Source: Leptospira fainei serovar Hurstbridge str. BUT 6
Lineage (GTDB): Bacteria; Spirochaetota; Leptospiria; Leptospirales; Leptospiraceae
Length of the DNA: 64,000 nucleotides
Reading direction: 5' to 3'
Assembly (NCBI RefSeq): GCF_000306235.2
Contig: NZ_AKWZ02000010.1
Location: 124,001 to 188,000 of the forward strand
Shown: positions 26,930-36,481 of the stretch, one piece after another
How positions within the stretch are numbered: position 1 is the first letter of the stretch
How the letters are laid out: each line of letters begins with the position of its first letter
Made by a program: the position numbers and the translations under genes
The notes under the pieces: generated by a model
What the model was told of the DNA's origin: nothing
What the model saw: the letters and a program-made list of their open reading frames with translations, nothing else
Databases searched by the model: none

Positions 26930-27543
26930 TGCATGCGAGGATGCTCCCCTTTTTAATATCGTTTCTAATTCTGATATTGTTTTCTTGCACCGGCAGAGAG
27001 CTAAAAAGTATCGGAGAAACTAGAATTTCGGAAGAAACCTACTTCTACGGCCAAAGATACGTAGTACGAGCTTATAAGGTCTTACAGGATGATTTGGACG
27101 AATTGCGGAAAGACCTAAAGAACGATTTAAGCGCCCGTCTACCTAAAGACGGCCGTAAGCAATGGGATGAGATTTCTTCCTTGAAAATCGCCGATGCTGA
27201 ATATTTTCTTTTCGAATTAATTCCCGAAACTCGATTGTTGCCGGAATTTCTCTCTTTCCGATTCGATTTGAGCGGACAATCTCCGATTAAAACTTGGTCA
27301 TATTACGTTTTTCTATTTAATATAAAATCAAAAAACTCGACTCCGGCGGTCTACCCGATTACCACATTGGGATCTTACCCTTTTTATTACGGATATTCGT
27401 CACGCTATGAGCCTTCGGTTCAAACTGAAACCGAACATACATATAAATTTCTCTTAATGTTTTCAAAACAGAATTCGATCGCCGGAAAAAGAATCAGGGC
27501 GACCTCTCCGCAGGGTAAAATTTACGAATTCGAGATAAACTGA
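26926..27543 (+). CDS. Hypothetical lipoprotein in the cytochrome maturation operon
   Basis: Starting at ATG 26926 (overlapping the previous stop), the product is 205 residues. It has a signal peptide and lipobox (L-I-L-F-S-Cys-T-G), then a helical stretch and a beta-rich C-terminal half containing Y-P-F-Y-Y-G-Y-S. I do not recognise the family. Coupling to the zinc-ribbon gene suggests co-expression with cytochrome maturation but gives no function. Confidence 0.72.
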   Translation: MMHARMLPFLISFLILILFSCTGRELKSIGETRISEETYFYGQRYVVRAYKVLQDDLDELRKDLKNDLSARLPKDGRKQWDEISSLKIADAEYFLFELIPETRLLPEFLSFRFDLSGQSPIKTWSYYVFLFNIKSKNSTPAVYPITTLGSYPFYYGYSSRYEPSVQTETEHTYKFLLMFSKQNSIAGKRIRATSPQGKIYEFEIN

Positions 27544-27588
27544 ATATTCGAAGATAGCGACGAATGATTATATTCTCATTCCATTCGC

Positions 27589-28257
27589 TTAATAAACTAA
27601 AGTAATCCTATAATCCCAAGATTTGTTTCCGGATTTTTCTATCGTATCCGATAACGGAAGCCTATAGCTTAAGCGGCCCAGGTTCACTTCTCCGCGATTG
27701 GAAGTGCAGATGGAAGTAATCGGAAAATTTACCCGGAAAAGCATCGAGTTAGTACGGATTAATCTCAATGTTTCGCTAAATACTTTTTTTTCCCCGTCCA
27801 TTTGCATTGAATCGGCTGTCCGAGTAATCGAAGGAAATTCGCGTTTAATATAGATGGTCCTGGCTTTTTCCTTCTTAATCTGAACGTTTCCGATCAGAAT
27901 TCCTTCGATTTGAGTCACATCCGCAAATTCCACTTTATAAGCGACTTTGGCTTTTTCACGGAACGCACCGGGCTCAGCTTCCGGACTTTCCAACTTCTGA
28001 AACGTATAATCTTTTAGTACGACGCTTTTGGAGAAAAAACCCTTATTCAAACGGCTTAAAATTTCGTCGCGACGAGTCGGGAGAAATTTTATCAACGATT
28101 CGTCCGACTTCTTTTTAGTGGGAACGATATAGGTGACCTCAAGGGTTCCGGAAAGATCCGGGTTGATTGTAAGGATTTCTTCATAATCGAAGCAACCTGT
28201 AAGAAGGAAGCAGAATATCGGAATGAAGCGTTTTAAGGGAAGTTTTCCCAAGGTCAT
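27589..28257 (-). CDS. Hypothetical lipoprotein
   Basis: The 222-residue product has a signal peptide and lipobox (F-L-L-T-G-Cys-F-D). The mature part begins with Y-E-E-I-L-T-I-N-P-D-L-S-G-T-L-E-V-T-Y, a pattern often seen in bacterial lipoproteins with a beta-sandwich that begin D-L-S-G. The later region is beta-rich. I cannot name the family. It lies downstream of amtB on the same strand but is separated by a terminator, so it is probably transcribed alone. Confidence 0.72.
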   Translation of the reverse strand: MTLGKLPLKRFIPIFCFLLTGCFDYEEILTINPDLSGTLEVTYIVPTKKKSDESLIKFLPTRRDEILSRLNKGFFSKSVVLKDYTFQKLESPEAEPGAFREKAKVAYKVEFADVTQIEGILIGNVQIKKEKARTIYIKREFPSITRTADSMQMDGEKKVFSETLRLIRTNSMLFRVNFPITSICTSNRGEVNLGRLSYRLPLSDTIEKSGNKSWDYRITLVY

Positions 28258-28296
28258 ACCTTCATTCGAGAGGAAGGTGCGGATTCCGTCAACGGG

Positions 28297-28333
28297 AAAA
28301 GGCCACCCCCGCAGGGCAAATACGGGGGCTTTT
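28297..28333 (-). terminator. Intrinsic terminator after amtB
   Basis: On the minus strand, CCCCCG and CGGGGG form a GC stem around an 11-base loop (28306-28311 with 28323-28328). AAAAG lies before the stem, and a T-run follows after a few bases. It lies 11 bases past the ammonium transporter stop. Confidence 0.8.
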
Positions 28334-28343
28334 CGATTTTAGA

Positions 28344-29705
28344 TTATTTAGAAACCGGATACGCCTCGTTACCGTGCTCGAGAATATCCAAACCTTGAAT
28401 TTCCTCGTCTTCGGAGACTCGGAGACCGATCGTATATTTCAGGGCAAGGAAGAGTAACGAAGAAGCGCCAAAAGCCCAAATGAAAGCCATAAGAGCTCCG
28501 GTGAATTGCACGATCACAGGATCAAATCCACCACCGAAAAAGAATCCGTTGATTCCGCCGTAAGCTTCCTCGGCAAACAATCCTGCAGCGACGGTTCCCC
28601 ATACTCCGCAGACTCCGTGAACGGAAACCGCACCGACCGGATCGTCAAGTTTGATTTTATCGAAGAAGAGAACACTGAATACGACTAAGACTCCTGCGAC
28701 CAAACCGATAACTACCGCGGAAGAGATGCTAACGTTCGCGCAAGGAGATGTAATCGCCACGAGACCAGCAAGTGCTCCGTTTAAAGTTAATCCAATATCC
28801 GGTTTCTTAAAAATAACCCAAGTGGTGGTCATAGCCGCGATCGCACCTGCGGCTGCCGCAAAGTTCGTGGTAACAGCTATGATTGCGAAAAGTCCTCCGG
28901 TAACCGAAGTGGTAGAACCCGGATTAAATCCGAACCAACCTAACCACAGAATAAATACGCCCAACGCGGCGATCGTCATATTATGTCCGAGAATCGGCAC
29001 AACTTTTCCGTCTTGGTATTTTCCGATCCGAGGACCAAGAACAAGTGCACCGGCGAGGCCCGCCCAACCTCCGACCGAGTGAACTACGGTAGAACCCGCA
29101 AAGTCTATAAAGCCTTTGCCTTCGAGATACCCTTTATTCAAACCGAATAGACCGGCCCAAGCAGTCGAACCGAAAACAGGATAAATAACCGCGGATATTA
29201 CGATGGAAAAGATGACGTACGCAATAAACTTAGTCCGCTCGGCCATCGCTCCTGAAACGATCGTCGCTGCAGTTCCGGCGAATACTAACTGAAAGATGAA
29301 GAATGTGAAACTTCCTGCATCGGGTTTACCCCCTTTAACGATCAGGCCGTCCGCAATTCCCGGGATTCCTATTCCGAAACCGGTAAGGAGCTGAGGTCCG
29401 AACATTATGGAAAATCCGATCAGCCAATAAGCGAGAGAGCCTAAAGCAAAATCCATAAAGTTCTTCATTAAAATATTTACCGTGTTCTTTGCACGAGTAA
29501 ACCCGGCTTCGACCAACGCAAATCCGGCCTGCATGAAGTAGACAAGGAACGCCGCAATCGCGGTCCATAACCAGTTTGTCTCCGTTCTCAATGTCGTGAT
29601 CATTGTGTTTAGTGCTGCATTATCCGGGGGAGCAGCTTCGGCGGGTCCGTCCGCCCAAAGTCCGCTCGCGGTAAGCGCGAGTATTAGTATTGCCATTATG
29701 CGCAT
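28344..29705 (-). CDS. amt: Ammonium transporter
   Basis: Amt proteins conduct ammonia/ammonium across the inner membrane. The 453-residue protein has a cleavable leader (A-L-T-A-S-G-L-W-A-D) and about 11 membrane segments. The pore histidine motifs are in F-A-G-S-T-V-V-H-S-V-G-G and A-V-S-V-H-G-V-C-G-V-W-G. It is followed by a terminator and preceded at 53 bases by a GAF-SpoIIE phosphatase gene, so the two may be co-transcribed. The usual glnK partner is absent here. AAGGAGAC is its ribosome site. Confidence 0.95.
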   Translation of the reverse strand: MRIMAILILALTASGLWADGPAEAAPPDNAALNTMITTLRTETNWLWTAIAAFLVYFMQAGFALVEAGFTRAKNTVNILMKNFMDFALGSLAYWLIGFSIMFGPQLLTGFGIGIPGIADGLIVKGGKPDAGSFTFFIFQLVFAGTAATIVSGAMAERTKFIAYVIFSIVISAVIYPVFGSTAWAGLFGLNKGYLEGKGFIDFAGSTVVHSVGGWAGLAGALVLGPRIGKYQDGKVVPILGHNMTIAALGVFILWLGWFGFNPGSTTSVTGGLFAIIAVTTNFAAAAGAIAAMTTTWVIFKKPDIGLTLNGALAGLVAITSPCANVSISSAVVIGLVAGVLVVFSVLFFDKIKLDDPVGAVSVHGVCGVWGTVAAGLFAEEAYGGINGFFFGGGFDPVIVQFTGALMAFIWAFGASSLLFLALKYTIGLRVSEDEEIQGLDILEHGNEAYPVSK

Positions 29706-29758
29706 ATTGTTTTAAGTCTCCTTTTTCTCTCTAAAAATCATTCCTGTCCGCGTTTCGA

Positions 29759-31612
29759 TTAAACGGCTGCGCGTTTCTCTTCCACGAGATCCTCCTCTCC
29801 TTTTCTTCGAACAAGCTCCTCTAATTTCTTCAGAGAAATTTTAAGATACTCGTTCGTAGGAGCGCTCTTCATACCTTGTTGAAGAACTTTGATCGCTTTC
29901 GGAGTTTCGTTCTCTTTCAAATAGCAACGCGCCAGGCGGAGGCTGGATTTAGCGTACGTATGGTCGATCGCCAAAGATCTCTTTAACGCTTTCTTGGCCT
30001 CCGGAATATTTCCTAATTCGTAATATGCCCTACCTAGCAAATATTGAATATGCTCCGACTCTTCTCCGCTAGTCCGAATATATTTCTCCAGAAACTGAAC
30101 GCTTTTTTCGAAGTTCCTATCCCTGTAATACATCTTACCGAGTAAAACCAAACTATCCTTAAGCGATTCGTCCATAGAAAAGACCTCTAAGGCTTTTTCA
30201 TAAGCCATCTGGTCCTTCTTGGCCTTAGCCGCCGCTTTTGCTAACGAAAGCATCGTTTTAGCTTTTCCTAATTCCGGATTACATTGAAGCGCCAATAATG
30301 AAACGTCGTCCCCTGTTCGTACGTCGCCTTTATATCTCTTAAATCTTCCGATAAGAGAACCTACTAAGTCTCCGATAAAGATCTTATCTCTCTGCTCTTC
30401 GATCGTCGCTTTTTCCTGGCGAATCCATTCGATGAACCTTTGATTCCCGAGCTCTTGACGTTGATCGTTCTTTTGCTCGACGATGCCGTCCGTCGGAAGA
30501 AATAAGATATCGCCGGGTAGTATGCGACCGTGTTTTTCCTCAAAATTACTGCGCTCCACTTCGAAGATTCCCAACGGAACCCCGGCCGTGTCCAGCTCCT
30601 CGACTCGTCCGGTCGAATTATGGAAGTGAAGCATTTTTTGGTGGGCCGCATTCACATAGGAATAAGTATAATCGCTATAAACTTTCAGAACAAACGCGGT
30701 AAAGTACGTTCCGTCAGGAAGTTGCGGTCTAACCGATTCTCCTAATTCGGTTAACATTTCACCTAAACCCATGCCGAGAGACGTACATCGTTGAAACTGA
30801 TAGTGGATCGACATAGTGACTAGCGCCGCGGGAATTCCGTGGCCGGACACGTCCACGATGATTGCGGTAATCGAGTTTCCTTGGCGGACCACGTTAAAAT
30901 AATCGCCGGAAACTTCGGTCATCGGCTCGTAATGCGTTCCGAAATGCAAACCGTTCCAAGCGAGAATATTCGTTTCCACAATTTGACTTTGAACATTACG
31001 GCCCATGCGCATGTCCCATTCCAATTGTTTCAGGATCTGTGCCTCTCTTTCATTCGCATGAACGAGCCCCTGGATCAAACGAACACTGGTAATTGCGAGC
31101 GCTAATTGCGATCCTAATGCCTCCAGAATTTCCAAGTCATCTTCGCGGTAGAAGAATTCGGTATTCGATTCCACTGCAATGGTCCCAAGGCAATCTTCCT
31201 TGTACATAATAGGCACGCACATAACGGCGCGCGTGGTTTCCCCCTCGTCGATATATTCCTGATGATGGCTTAGATCCTGAATCAGCAAAGGCATTCTAGT
31301 TTTAAACGTGAAACCGGAATATCCTTCGTCCTGTGTTAATCTACGTCGCGGAGGCTCCGTCTCTTGTATAAAGCGCACCGGCACGAGAAACTTGTCTTTC
31401 CACACGCGAAGCGTTGTATTATCGCATTCAAAAATATCTTTGCACAGACTGATTACGATATCGTAAAGATCCTCTTCTTTATCCGCATTTGCGAATTCCT
31501 TACTGATATACAAGAGGATATCAATCTTGTTCTTCTCCGTTAATCCCCCGACGACTTTCCTCGCTCCGCGAAAATTAACTACCTTTCTCTGCCCAAATTT
31601 GAGTTCTATCAT
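29759..31612 (-). CDS. GAF-SpoIIE-TPR signalling phosphatase
   Basis: The 617-residue protein has an N-terminal GAF domain (about 45-190; S-G-F-T-F-K and M-C-V-P-I), then a SpoIIE-type PP2C phosphatase domain (about 215-410). The latter has D-Y-F-N-V, V-D-V-S-G-H-G, A-A-H-Q and G-D-D-V-S-L. It ends with about four TPR repeats (430-600), such as Y-R-D-R-N-F-E-K-S-V-Q-F. SpoIIE phosphatases usually act on anti-anti-sigma proteins. No such partner is nearby. It sits 53 bases upstream of amt. Cytoplasmic location is inferred. Confidence 0.9.
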   Translation of the reverse strand: MIELKFGQRKVVNFRGARKVVGGLTEKNKIDILLYISKEFANADKEEDLYDIVISLCKDIFECDNTTLRVWKDKFLVPVRFIQETEPPRRRLTQDEGYSGFTFKTRMPLLIQDLSHHQEYIDEGETTRAVMCVPIMYKEDCLGTIAVESNTEFFYREDDLEILEALGSQLALAITSVRLIQGLVHANEREAQILKQLEWDMRMGRNVQSQIVETNILAWNGLHFGTHYEPMTEVSGDYFNVVRQGNSITAIIVDVSGHGIPAALVTMSIHYQFQRCTSLGMGLGEMLTELGESVRPQLPDGTYFTAFVLKVYSDYTYSYVNAAHQKMLHFHNSTGRVEELDTAGVPLGIFEVERSNFEEKHGRILPGDILFLPTDGIVEQKNDQRQELGNQRFIEWIRQEKATIEEQRDKIFIGDLVGSLIGRFKRYKGDVRTGDDVSLLALQCNPELGKAKTMLSLAKAAAKAKKDQMAYEKALEVFSMDESLKDSLVLLGKMYYRDRNFEKSVQFLEKYIRTSGEESEHIQYLLGRAYYELGNIPEAKKALKRSLAIDHTYAKSSLRLARCYLKENETPKAIKVLQQGMKSAPTNEYLKISLKKLEELVRRKGEEDLVEEKRAAV

Positions 31613-31832
31613 AGTCGACCCCTACGAATCGGATTTTTCGAAGATTCGCTTGGTTCTTTTTGAACAATATGCAATTAGCGTACCAAGTTGTCAGTTCTGC
31701 GATTATTGCCTATTTGATAGGTATATTTTTATGAAATGTATATAAAATAAGCACATCCCATTTATAACAAGAAAGGGAAATGGTTATTAAAGAGAAAGGA
31801 TGTTGATATTTAAGGAAGAATCTATCATATCC

Positions 31833-33065
31833 TTATCGAAGTTTTTGAAATTGCATCCGCAAATTTCGGCGAATTTTTCCTATCCAGCCTATTTTTTTTC
31901 GGGTTCCATATGCCCGAAGAAATGTTTCAATCTTTGGAAAGAGATCATCTTCCGCTTTTTCAGCTAACATAAGACAGCCGTGGCCATAATCCTCGGAAGC
32001 CCCATTCTCCTTCGAGACGACCAAGAATTCCTTAATCTTTGCCCCAGCCCGATCATAAACGAATTTCACAGCCTCCGGAGTTGCAATCGCATCCTTTAAT
32101 CCGGCAACGAACAAGCTTGGGACGGTAATTTCCTTCTGTAATTCGATATAATCGTAAAACCCGTTTAAGGAGATCATTCGCTTGGTTTCAATCCAAGACA
32201 TGAGTTGCTCGATTACGCCCTCGCTGATATTCTCGATCGCGTTTTTCATCACTTTTTTAACCGTCTTCGGCTTCGTGGCTTTGGGGTTGTAAAGAATCTC
32301 GTCGATCGGAGTAAAAATTTCTCCCGCGATCGGTGCGAGCATTGATGCACCGAACTTTAGATCCAGAACCCGACGCGCTCGAGGAAACCGGGATAATAAT
32401 CCGATCAGGCTGAGTCCTAAATGATTCAGATTTCCCGGGCCTCCAAGCGATACGAAAGCGGCTATTTTTTCCTTATCCGATTTATCGCAAATCCCGAAGA
32501 AAGCATATAGTATCATAGCTCCCATTGAATGGCCGATCCAACTCACTCTTTGACTTCCCGTCAGGGCAATAACTTTTGCAATGACTGCAGGAACGTCATA
32601 TTTTGCCATATCATCAAAGGTAAAATCCTCATATCCGCTTCGGCTCTCGTGATAGGAAGAACCCGCTCCGCGTAACGAAATCGAGAACACTTCGTATCCT
32701 CTTAGCTTTAAAAAATAGGGAAGCGAATGTCGTTTATCTAAATCGATTACGTACTTATTCGTCGCAATTCCATGCACGACGATTACGGGAGCTAATTCGC
32801 TATTAGGCTGCGGCGGAATATGTCTATGCATTGCGATATTCCAACCGTCCTTTGTACGCGCGAAGTGGACTTCATCCGCAATGTCCTCCTGACCGTACAA
32901 ACGGGAAATCCAATCCAAAAGAAAAGGATAAGAGATTAAAATCGCAATCAGGAAAAGGGAAAAGAGGATCGCGAGAGACGAGGCAAACACTGCGAACACG
33001 ACAATGGCCAAAAAAGTGGTTACCAGGTAAAGCGGGCCTCTGCGGTTTTTTAAAATTGCAATCAC
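31833..33065 (-). CDS. Membrane-anchored alpha/beta hydrolase
   Basis: The 410-residue protein has one or two N-terminal membrane segments (about 13-50). A hydrolase domain follows: V-V-H-G-I-A-T-N-K-Y, S-L-R-G-A-G-S-S-Y, the nucleophile elbow W-I-G-H-S-M-G-A-M (Ser about 178), and a C-terminal D-Y-G-H-G-C-L-M-L. It resembles lysosomal acid lipase/poly(3-hydroxyalkanoate) depolymerase-like enzymes. GTG 33065 is the only good start (no ATG before the membrane segment). The substrate is unknown. Confidence 0.85.
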   Translation of the reverse strand: MIAILKNRRGPLYLVTTFLAIVVFAVFASSLAILFSLFLIAILISYPFLLDWISRLYGQEDIADEVHFARTKDGWNIAMHRHIPPQPNSELAPVIVVHGIATNKYVIDLDKRHSLPYFLKLRGYEVFSISLRGAGSSYHESRSGYEDFTFDDMAKYDVPAVIAKVIALTGSQRVSWIGHSMGAMILYAFFGICDKSDKEKIAAFVSLGGPGNLNHLGLSLIGLLSRFPRARRVLDLKFGASMLAPIAGEIFTPIDEILYNPKATKPKTVKKVMKNAIENISEGVIEQLMSWIETKRMISLNGFYDYIELQKEITVPSLFVAGLKDAIATPEAVKFVYDRAGAKIKEFLVVSKENGASEDYGHGCLMLAEKAEDDLFPKIETFLRAYGTRKKIGWIGKIRRNLRMQFQKLR

Positions 33066-33170
33066 GATCCGAAAGGTTCTCCGGCAAAAAAGGAAGTGTC
33101 AAGTCTTCCCGAACATGCTTGCCCTGAATTTTCGCACGGATATAATGGCAACGGATTGTTTTTCCGACTC

Positions 33171-33605
33171 ATGGATCGTAAGTTAGATTACAAATTTTAC
33201 CGTTCTCCCTCCGGCTGGTATACCATGGTGATTCCAGGTCATTGGCAGCAAATCGTGATCGAAGGAATTCCTGCCTTCTTTGAAGAAAATGGCGCCGGCG
33301 CAATGCAAGTTTATGCGTTCGAAAATAAAGGCGGAAGTTTCAATGCAGAAGAGGAATTAGAGCGATATTTGGCCACGCATAGTATCGTATACGAATCGGA
33401 TAAAGCCGCATTTTTCGAGAACAACGAGGGCGGAAAAATCATCGCCTGCGAATTCTTAAAAGAAGACGGAAGACATTGGATGGTCTATTTAGTCGCCGCA
33501 AAAAATAAGATGATACTCGTGACCTATAACGGGGACGAAGAACCGACGGAGGAATTGGCGGAACATCTTACCGCCGTCGTCAGTTCCATTCGAGTCATCG
33601 AGTAA
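33171..33605 (+). CDS. Hypothetical small protein
   Basis: The 144-residue product (ATG 33171) reads D-Y-K-F-Y-R-S-P-S-G-W-Y-T-M-V-I-P-G-H-W at its start. It then alternates short beta-like segments, ending in T-A-V-V-S-S-I-R-V-I. That final phrase is typical of proteins built like PsbP/LpqN-type beta folds that assess a short exported or cytosolic protein. No signal peptide or known motif is seen. The longer frame from 33096 would overlap the promoter of the divergent hydrolase. Function unknown. Confidence 0.75.
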   Translation: MDRKLDYKFYRSPSGWYTMVIPGHWQQIVIEGIPAFFEENGAGAMQVYAFENKGGSFNAEEELERYLATHSIVYESDKAAFFENNEGGKIIACEFLKEDGRHWMVYLVAAKNKMILVTYNGDEEPTEELAEHLTAVVSSIRVIE

Positions 33606-33613
33606 ATATCCTT

Positions 33614-35164
33614 TTACTCGATTTTTAGAGTGGCATCGACCGCTTTTTTCCAACGAACTAGTTTCGCTTTTCGAACTGACTCGTTCATTTTGGGCAGAAA
33701 CACTTTATACCCCTTTTGTAAGTTCTTTAATTCCGTTTCGTTCTTCCAAAAACCGGAAGCAAGGCCGGCGATGTACGCAGCTCCTGTCGCCGTCATATCC
33801 GGCTCCGGTGCTCTTTTAACCTCCACTTGACAAAAATCGGCAAGGCATTGAAGAAGAATATCCGATTGCGATACTCCCCCGTCCACCATGATTGCACTAA
33901 CCGGAACCTTCGTGTCTTCTTTTATCCCTTCCAAGATTTCATATAATGATAAGGCAATCCCTTCCAAGACGGCTCTCGCTACGTGTCTGCGATGCGTCGC
34001 CAAGGATAGCCCGAAGACGGAGGCCTTTGCCCTCGGATTGAAACGAGGAAAGCGCATACCGGAAGCGGTCGGAACAAATACCACTCCTTCCGTATCTTCA
34101 GTTTGGGAAGCTAATTCGTTTAACACTTTTGGGGTGTCGGAAAGACCGATTCCTTTTCCAAGCCAATCGATCAAGGTCCCGGCAGTTCCGATATATCCTT
34201 CCAACATATATTTCGGTTTTCCGTTTAGCTGCCATGCGACTAACGGAAATAATCCTCTCTTCGAAATCTTCGGTTTGTCTCCCATATTCATGTCCACAAA
34301 AGCGCCCGACCCCTGAGAGATTTTAACGCCGCCTTTTTCGAAGCAGCAGTGTCCATAAAGGGCCGCCATCTGATCTCCGATGACCGCATGAATCGGAATC
34401 GGAGAACCGCCGAAGATAGAAGGATCGGTAGCGCCGAAGTCGGCTCCGGTATCTTTCACTTCGGGAAAAATCTTAGTAGGAATTCCGAAAATTAAACAGA
34501 GAGGGGCGTTCCATTGCAACTGAAACGGGTTGAACATTCCGGTGACTGTCGCGTTGGAGGGATCCGTGATATGTATTTTCCCCTTCGTTAATTTATAAAC
34601 AAACCAGGTATCCAGAGTGCCGAAAAGAATTTCACCTTTCTTAGCTCGTACAAGTAACTCCGGATGAGTATCGAAAACCCATTTCAATCGAACCGATGCG
34701 TGATCGGTCGTAAATTTAAGTAGGTAGGTCGCGATCAGCATCGGTTGCTTAGTGATCGCACCCGCAATTCTGGAAACAAATTGGATAGTCTTCCAGAATT
34801 TATTCGAATTCATCTCGTCGGCCGTACTTCCGGCTCTTACATCCGCCCAGCTGATCAGCTTAGTCAAAGGTTTTCCCGTTTGTTTATCCCAAAGTAGAAA
34901 AGAACCCCGCTGGTTACAGATTCCGATGGCTGCGATATTGGATGGATGAAATTGCTTTTTTTTAAGAGCTTTTCCTACGACGGACAATAATGCCTTCCAA
35001 AGAACATCGGGATCGTGTTCAAGAGCTCCGGGAGTTTTTAAGATAGGAGGAGTTTTCTCATACTGGCGTTCGACGATTCTACCTTTTTTATCGAACAGAA
35101 TCGCCCTAATTCCGCTCCCACCGCTATCGATGGAGAGAATGAATTTTTCTTTAGCTATAGCCAT
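33614..35164 (-). CDS. glpK: FGGY-family kinase, glycerol kinase-like
   Basis: FGGY kinases phosphorylate glycerol or sugars with ATP. The 516-residue protein has the phosphate-binding [10 protein letters not shown] near the start, G-I-C-N-Q-R-G-S, and [11 protein letters not shown]. The ATPase loop [13 protein letters not shown] and the C-terminal [14 protein letters not shown] follow. Spacing fits glycerol kinase, though other FGGY substrates are possible because no glpF or glpD is adjacent. ATG 35164 is preceded by AGGAAG at 8 bases, so I drop 18 upstream residues. Confidence 0.85.
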   Translation of the reverse strand: MAIAKEKFILSIDSGGSGIRAILFDKKGRIVERQYEKTPPILKTPGALEHDPDVLWKALLSVVGKALKKKQFHPSNIAAIGICNQRGSFLLWDKQTGKPLTKLISWADVRAGSTADEMNSNKFWKTIQFVSRIAGAITKQPMLIATYLLKFTTDHASVRLKWVFDTHPELLVRAKKGEILFGTLDTWFVYKLTKGKIHITDPSNATVTGMFNPFQLQWNAPLCLIFGIPTKIFPEVKDTGADFGATDPSIFGGSPIPIHAVIGDQMAALYGHCCFEKGGVKISQGSGAFVDMNMGDKPKISKRGLFPLVAWQLNGKPKYMLEGYIGTAGTLIDWLGKGIGLSDTPKVLNELASQTEDTEGVVFVPTASGMRFPRFNPRAKASVFGLSLATHRRHVARAVLEGIALSLYEILEGIKEDTKVPVSAIMVDGGVSQSDILLQCLADFCQVEVKRAPEPDMTATGAAYIAGLASGFWKNETELKNLQKGYKVFLPKMNESVRKAKLVRWKKAVDATLKIE

Positions 35165-35360
35165 CAGAAACTTCCTTTCTTTTTTCGGGAAGAATCTTGG
35201 AGAATAACATCTCGTCAATGAAGGTTTTTAAGAGGAATGAAAATTGTAACCACCGAAGCGGTAGTGGCCGTTGTCTTTAGAATCACCGTCCTTGGAATCT
35301 TTCATTATAGATGGACCCGAAGACGGCGATCTTTAAATATCAAACCTAAGCAATAAAACT

Positions 35361-35786
35361 TTAGGCGAGCACACTCCTTAGATGTCCGAGTAGACCGGAC
35401 TCTTTTATATGAACGATATCTTTCGGCATTTTATGATAGATTTTCTCCCTCGATTTATCATCCAATTTGCCGAGTATCATTCCCATGAAACCCGGTTCGG
35501 AAATTAAAATAAAATTGGAAAAAGAGTCCTTCTTCCTTTCTAAGTTTACGAAATCCGAAAGTTTTCCGGCAAAAGCTTCTGCCACCTTTTTCTTCGGTTC
35601 GTGTTCTGAAGAGAAATCGAAATCGGATCTAGATCCATGTCCGGATCCGGTAACTAATTCAGAATTCCGGAGACGGCCATCCGGGTTTTCCATAAATTGA
35701 ACCAGCTTAAGTCCTTGCGAGGGTCCTTGATATTCGAATATTTTTGCTTCGCTTCGGTTCGCAACCACCACCCACTTTTTTTTCAT
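35361..35786 (-). CDS. Host attachment protein-like (eRF1-like fold) family
   Basis: The 141-residue protein resembles the bacterial family annotated as required for attachment to host cells. It starts W-V-V-V-A-N-R-S-E-A-K-I-F-E-Y, then has E-H-E-P-K-K-K-V-A-E-A-F-A, L-I-S-E-P-G-F-M-G-M-I-L, and ends with D-I-V-H-I-K-E-S-G-L-L-G-H-L. No signal peptide is seen; the family is probably cytoplasmic and its true role is unknown, the name coming from a plant-associated bacterium. Confidence 0.85.
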   Translation of the reverse strand: MKKKWVVVANRSEAKIFEYQGPSQGLKLVQFMENPDGRLRNSELVTGSGHGSRSDFDFSSEHEPKKKVAEAFAGKLSDFVNLERKKDSFSNFILISEPGFMGMILGKLDDKSREKIYHKMPKDIVHIKESGLLGHLRSVLA

Positions 35787-36157
35787 AAGCTTTCCTCCTG
35801 TAAACGAAACACTTCTCCTCCCTCTGGAAAGAGAAATAGCTCCATAGTTTTATACTAAGCTGCAGCACTGTTCAATAACTTTTCCCATTCAGCCAAAGAT
35901 ATTAAAATCAAATTTATTTGGGGAACAGCCCGGAAACATTCGTATATCATATTTCTATTGATTTCAAGTCTGATTGGCAGAACGAGTTTCATCCCAAACC
36001 CGGAAACAAAAATTGACTTTCATGTGAATGTTCCGTCACTCTCAATTCGGTGCGTGCCATACGAGAACGACGAAGCCCTCGTAATCGCGTTTTACGCCAT
36101 TCCAGTATGGGCCAACTTACCGATCTGAAATTCAAAACAAAGTTTCGCGGTTTCCTT

Positions 36158-36190
36158 TTATAATTTTGAGTTATATTCTCAAAATTATAA
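36158..36190. repeat. Perfect 13-base inverted repeat, AT-rich
   Basis: TTATAATTTTGAG (36158-36170) and CTCAAAATTATAA (36178-36190) are perfect complements around a TTATATT loop. The element lies more than 280 bases from any gene. It may be an operator, a terminator-like hairpin, or part of a dispersed intergenic repeat. Confidence 0.6.
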
Positions 36191-36261
36191 ATTTCTTCTA
36201 TATCCTGTGTGATGGAACAATCCGGTCTTCACGGCTTTCGTTGGTTTTTATTATAGGCGAG

Positions 36262-36290
36262 CCCCACCCTTCTTGGGTGGGGGCGGGGGT
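36262..36290. repeat. GC-rich hairpin with G-runs
   Basis: CCCCACCC (36262-36269) and GGGTGGGG (36275-36282) pair around TTCTT. The right arm continues as GCGGGGGTGG, so it contains several G-runs that could also form a quadruplex. It stands out sharply from the AT-rich surroundings. Confidence 0.5.
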
Positions 36291-36481
36291 GGTACAAGAA
36301 AATGCCATATAATGCATATTCCTTTATTTGAATAGCTTTTTAAGCAATCCAATTTGTAGGAGTTCCCACGCAAAATCGCCACCATGGCACGACTTTACAC
36401 TCGATTCGATCTTAGTCGATCGAACTGAAGATGCAATTCTTACTTTATGCGGAACGAATATCTTGATCTTTTTCTAAATTA

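Larger units (their letters stand above)
35787..36481. other. Intergenic region, 695 bases, structured
   Basis: No convincing gene is seen. Three structured elements occur: a 13-base AT-rich inverted repeat (36158-36190), a GC-rich hairpin followed by G-runs (36262-36290), and a quasi-palindrome GTAGGAGTTCCCAC (36356-36369). A minus-strand frame is open from 36228 to 35989 (about 79 codons) but has no good start, its only ATG being at 36060. Confidence 0.5.

Noticed and set aside
36262..36290. GC-rich hairpin as a tRNA or rRNA piece
   Set aside because: It cannot be folded into a cloverleaf and has no CCA or anticodon arm.
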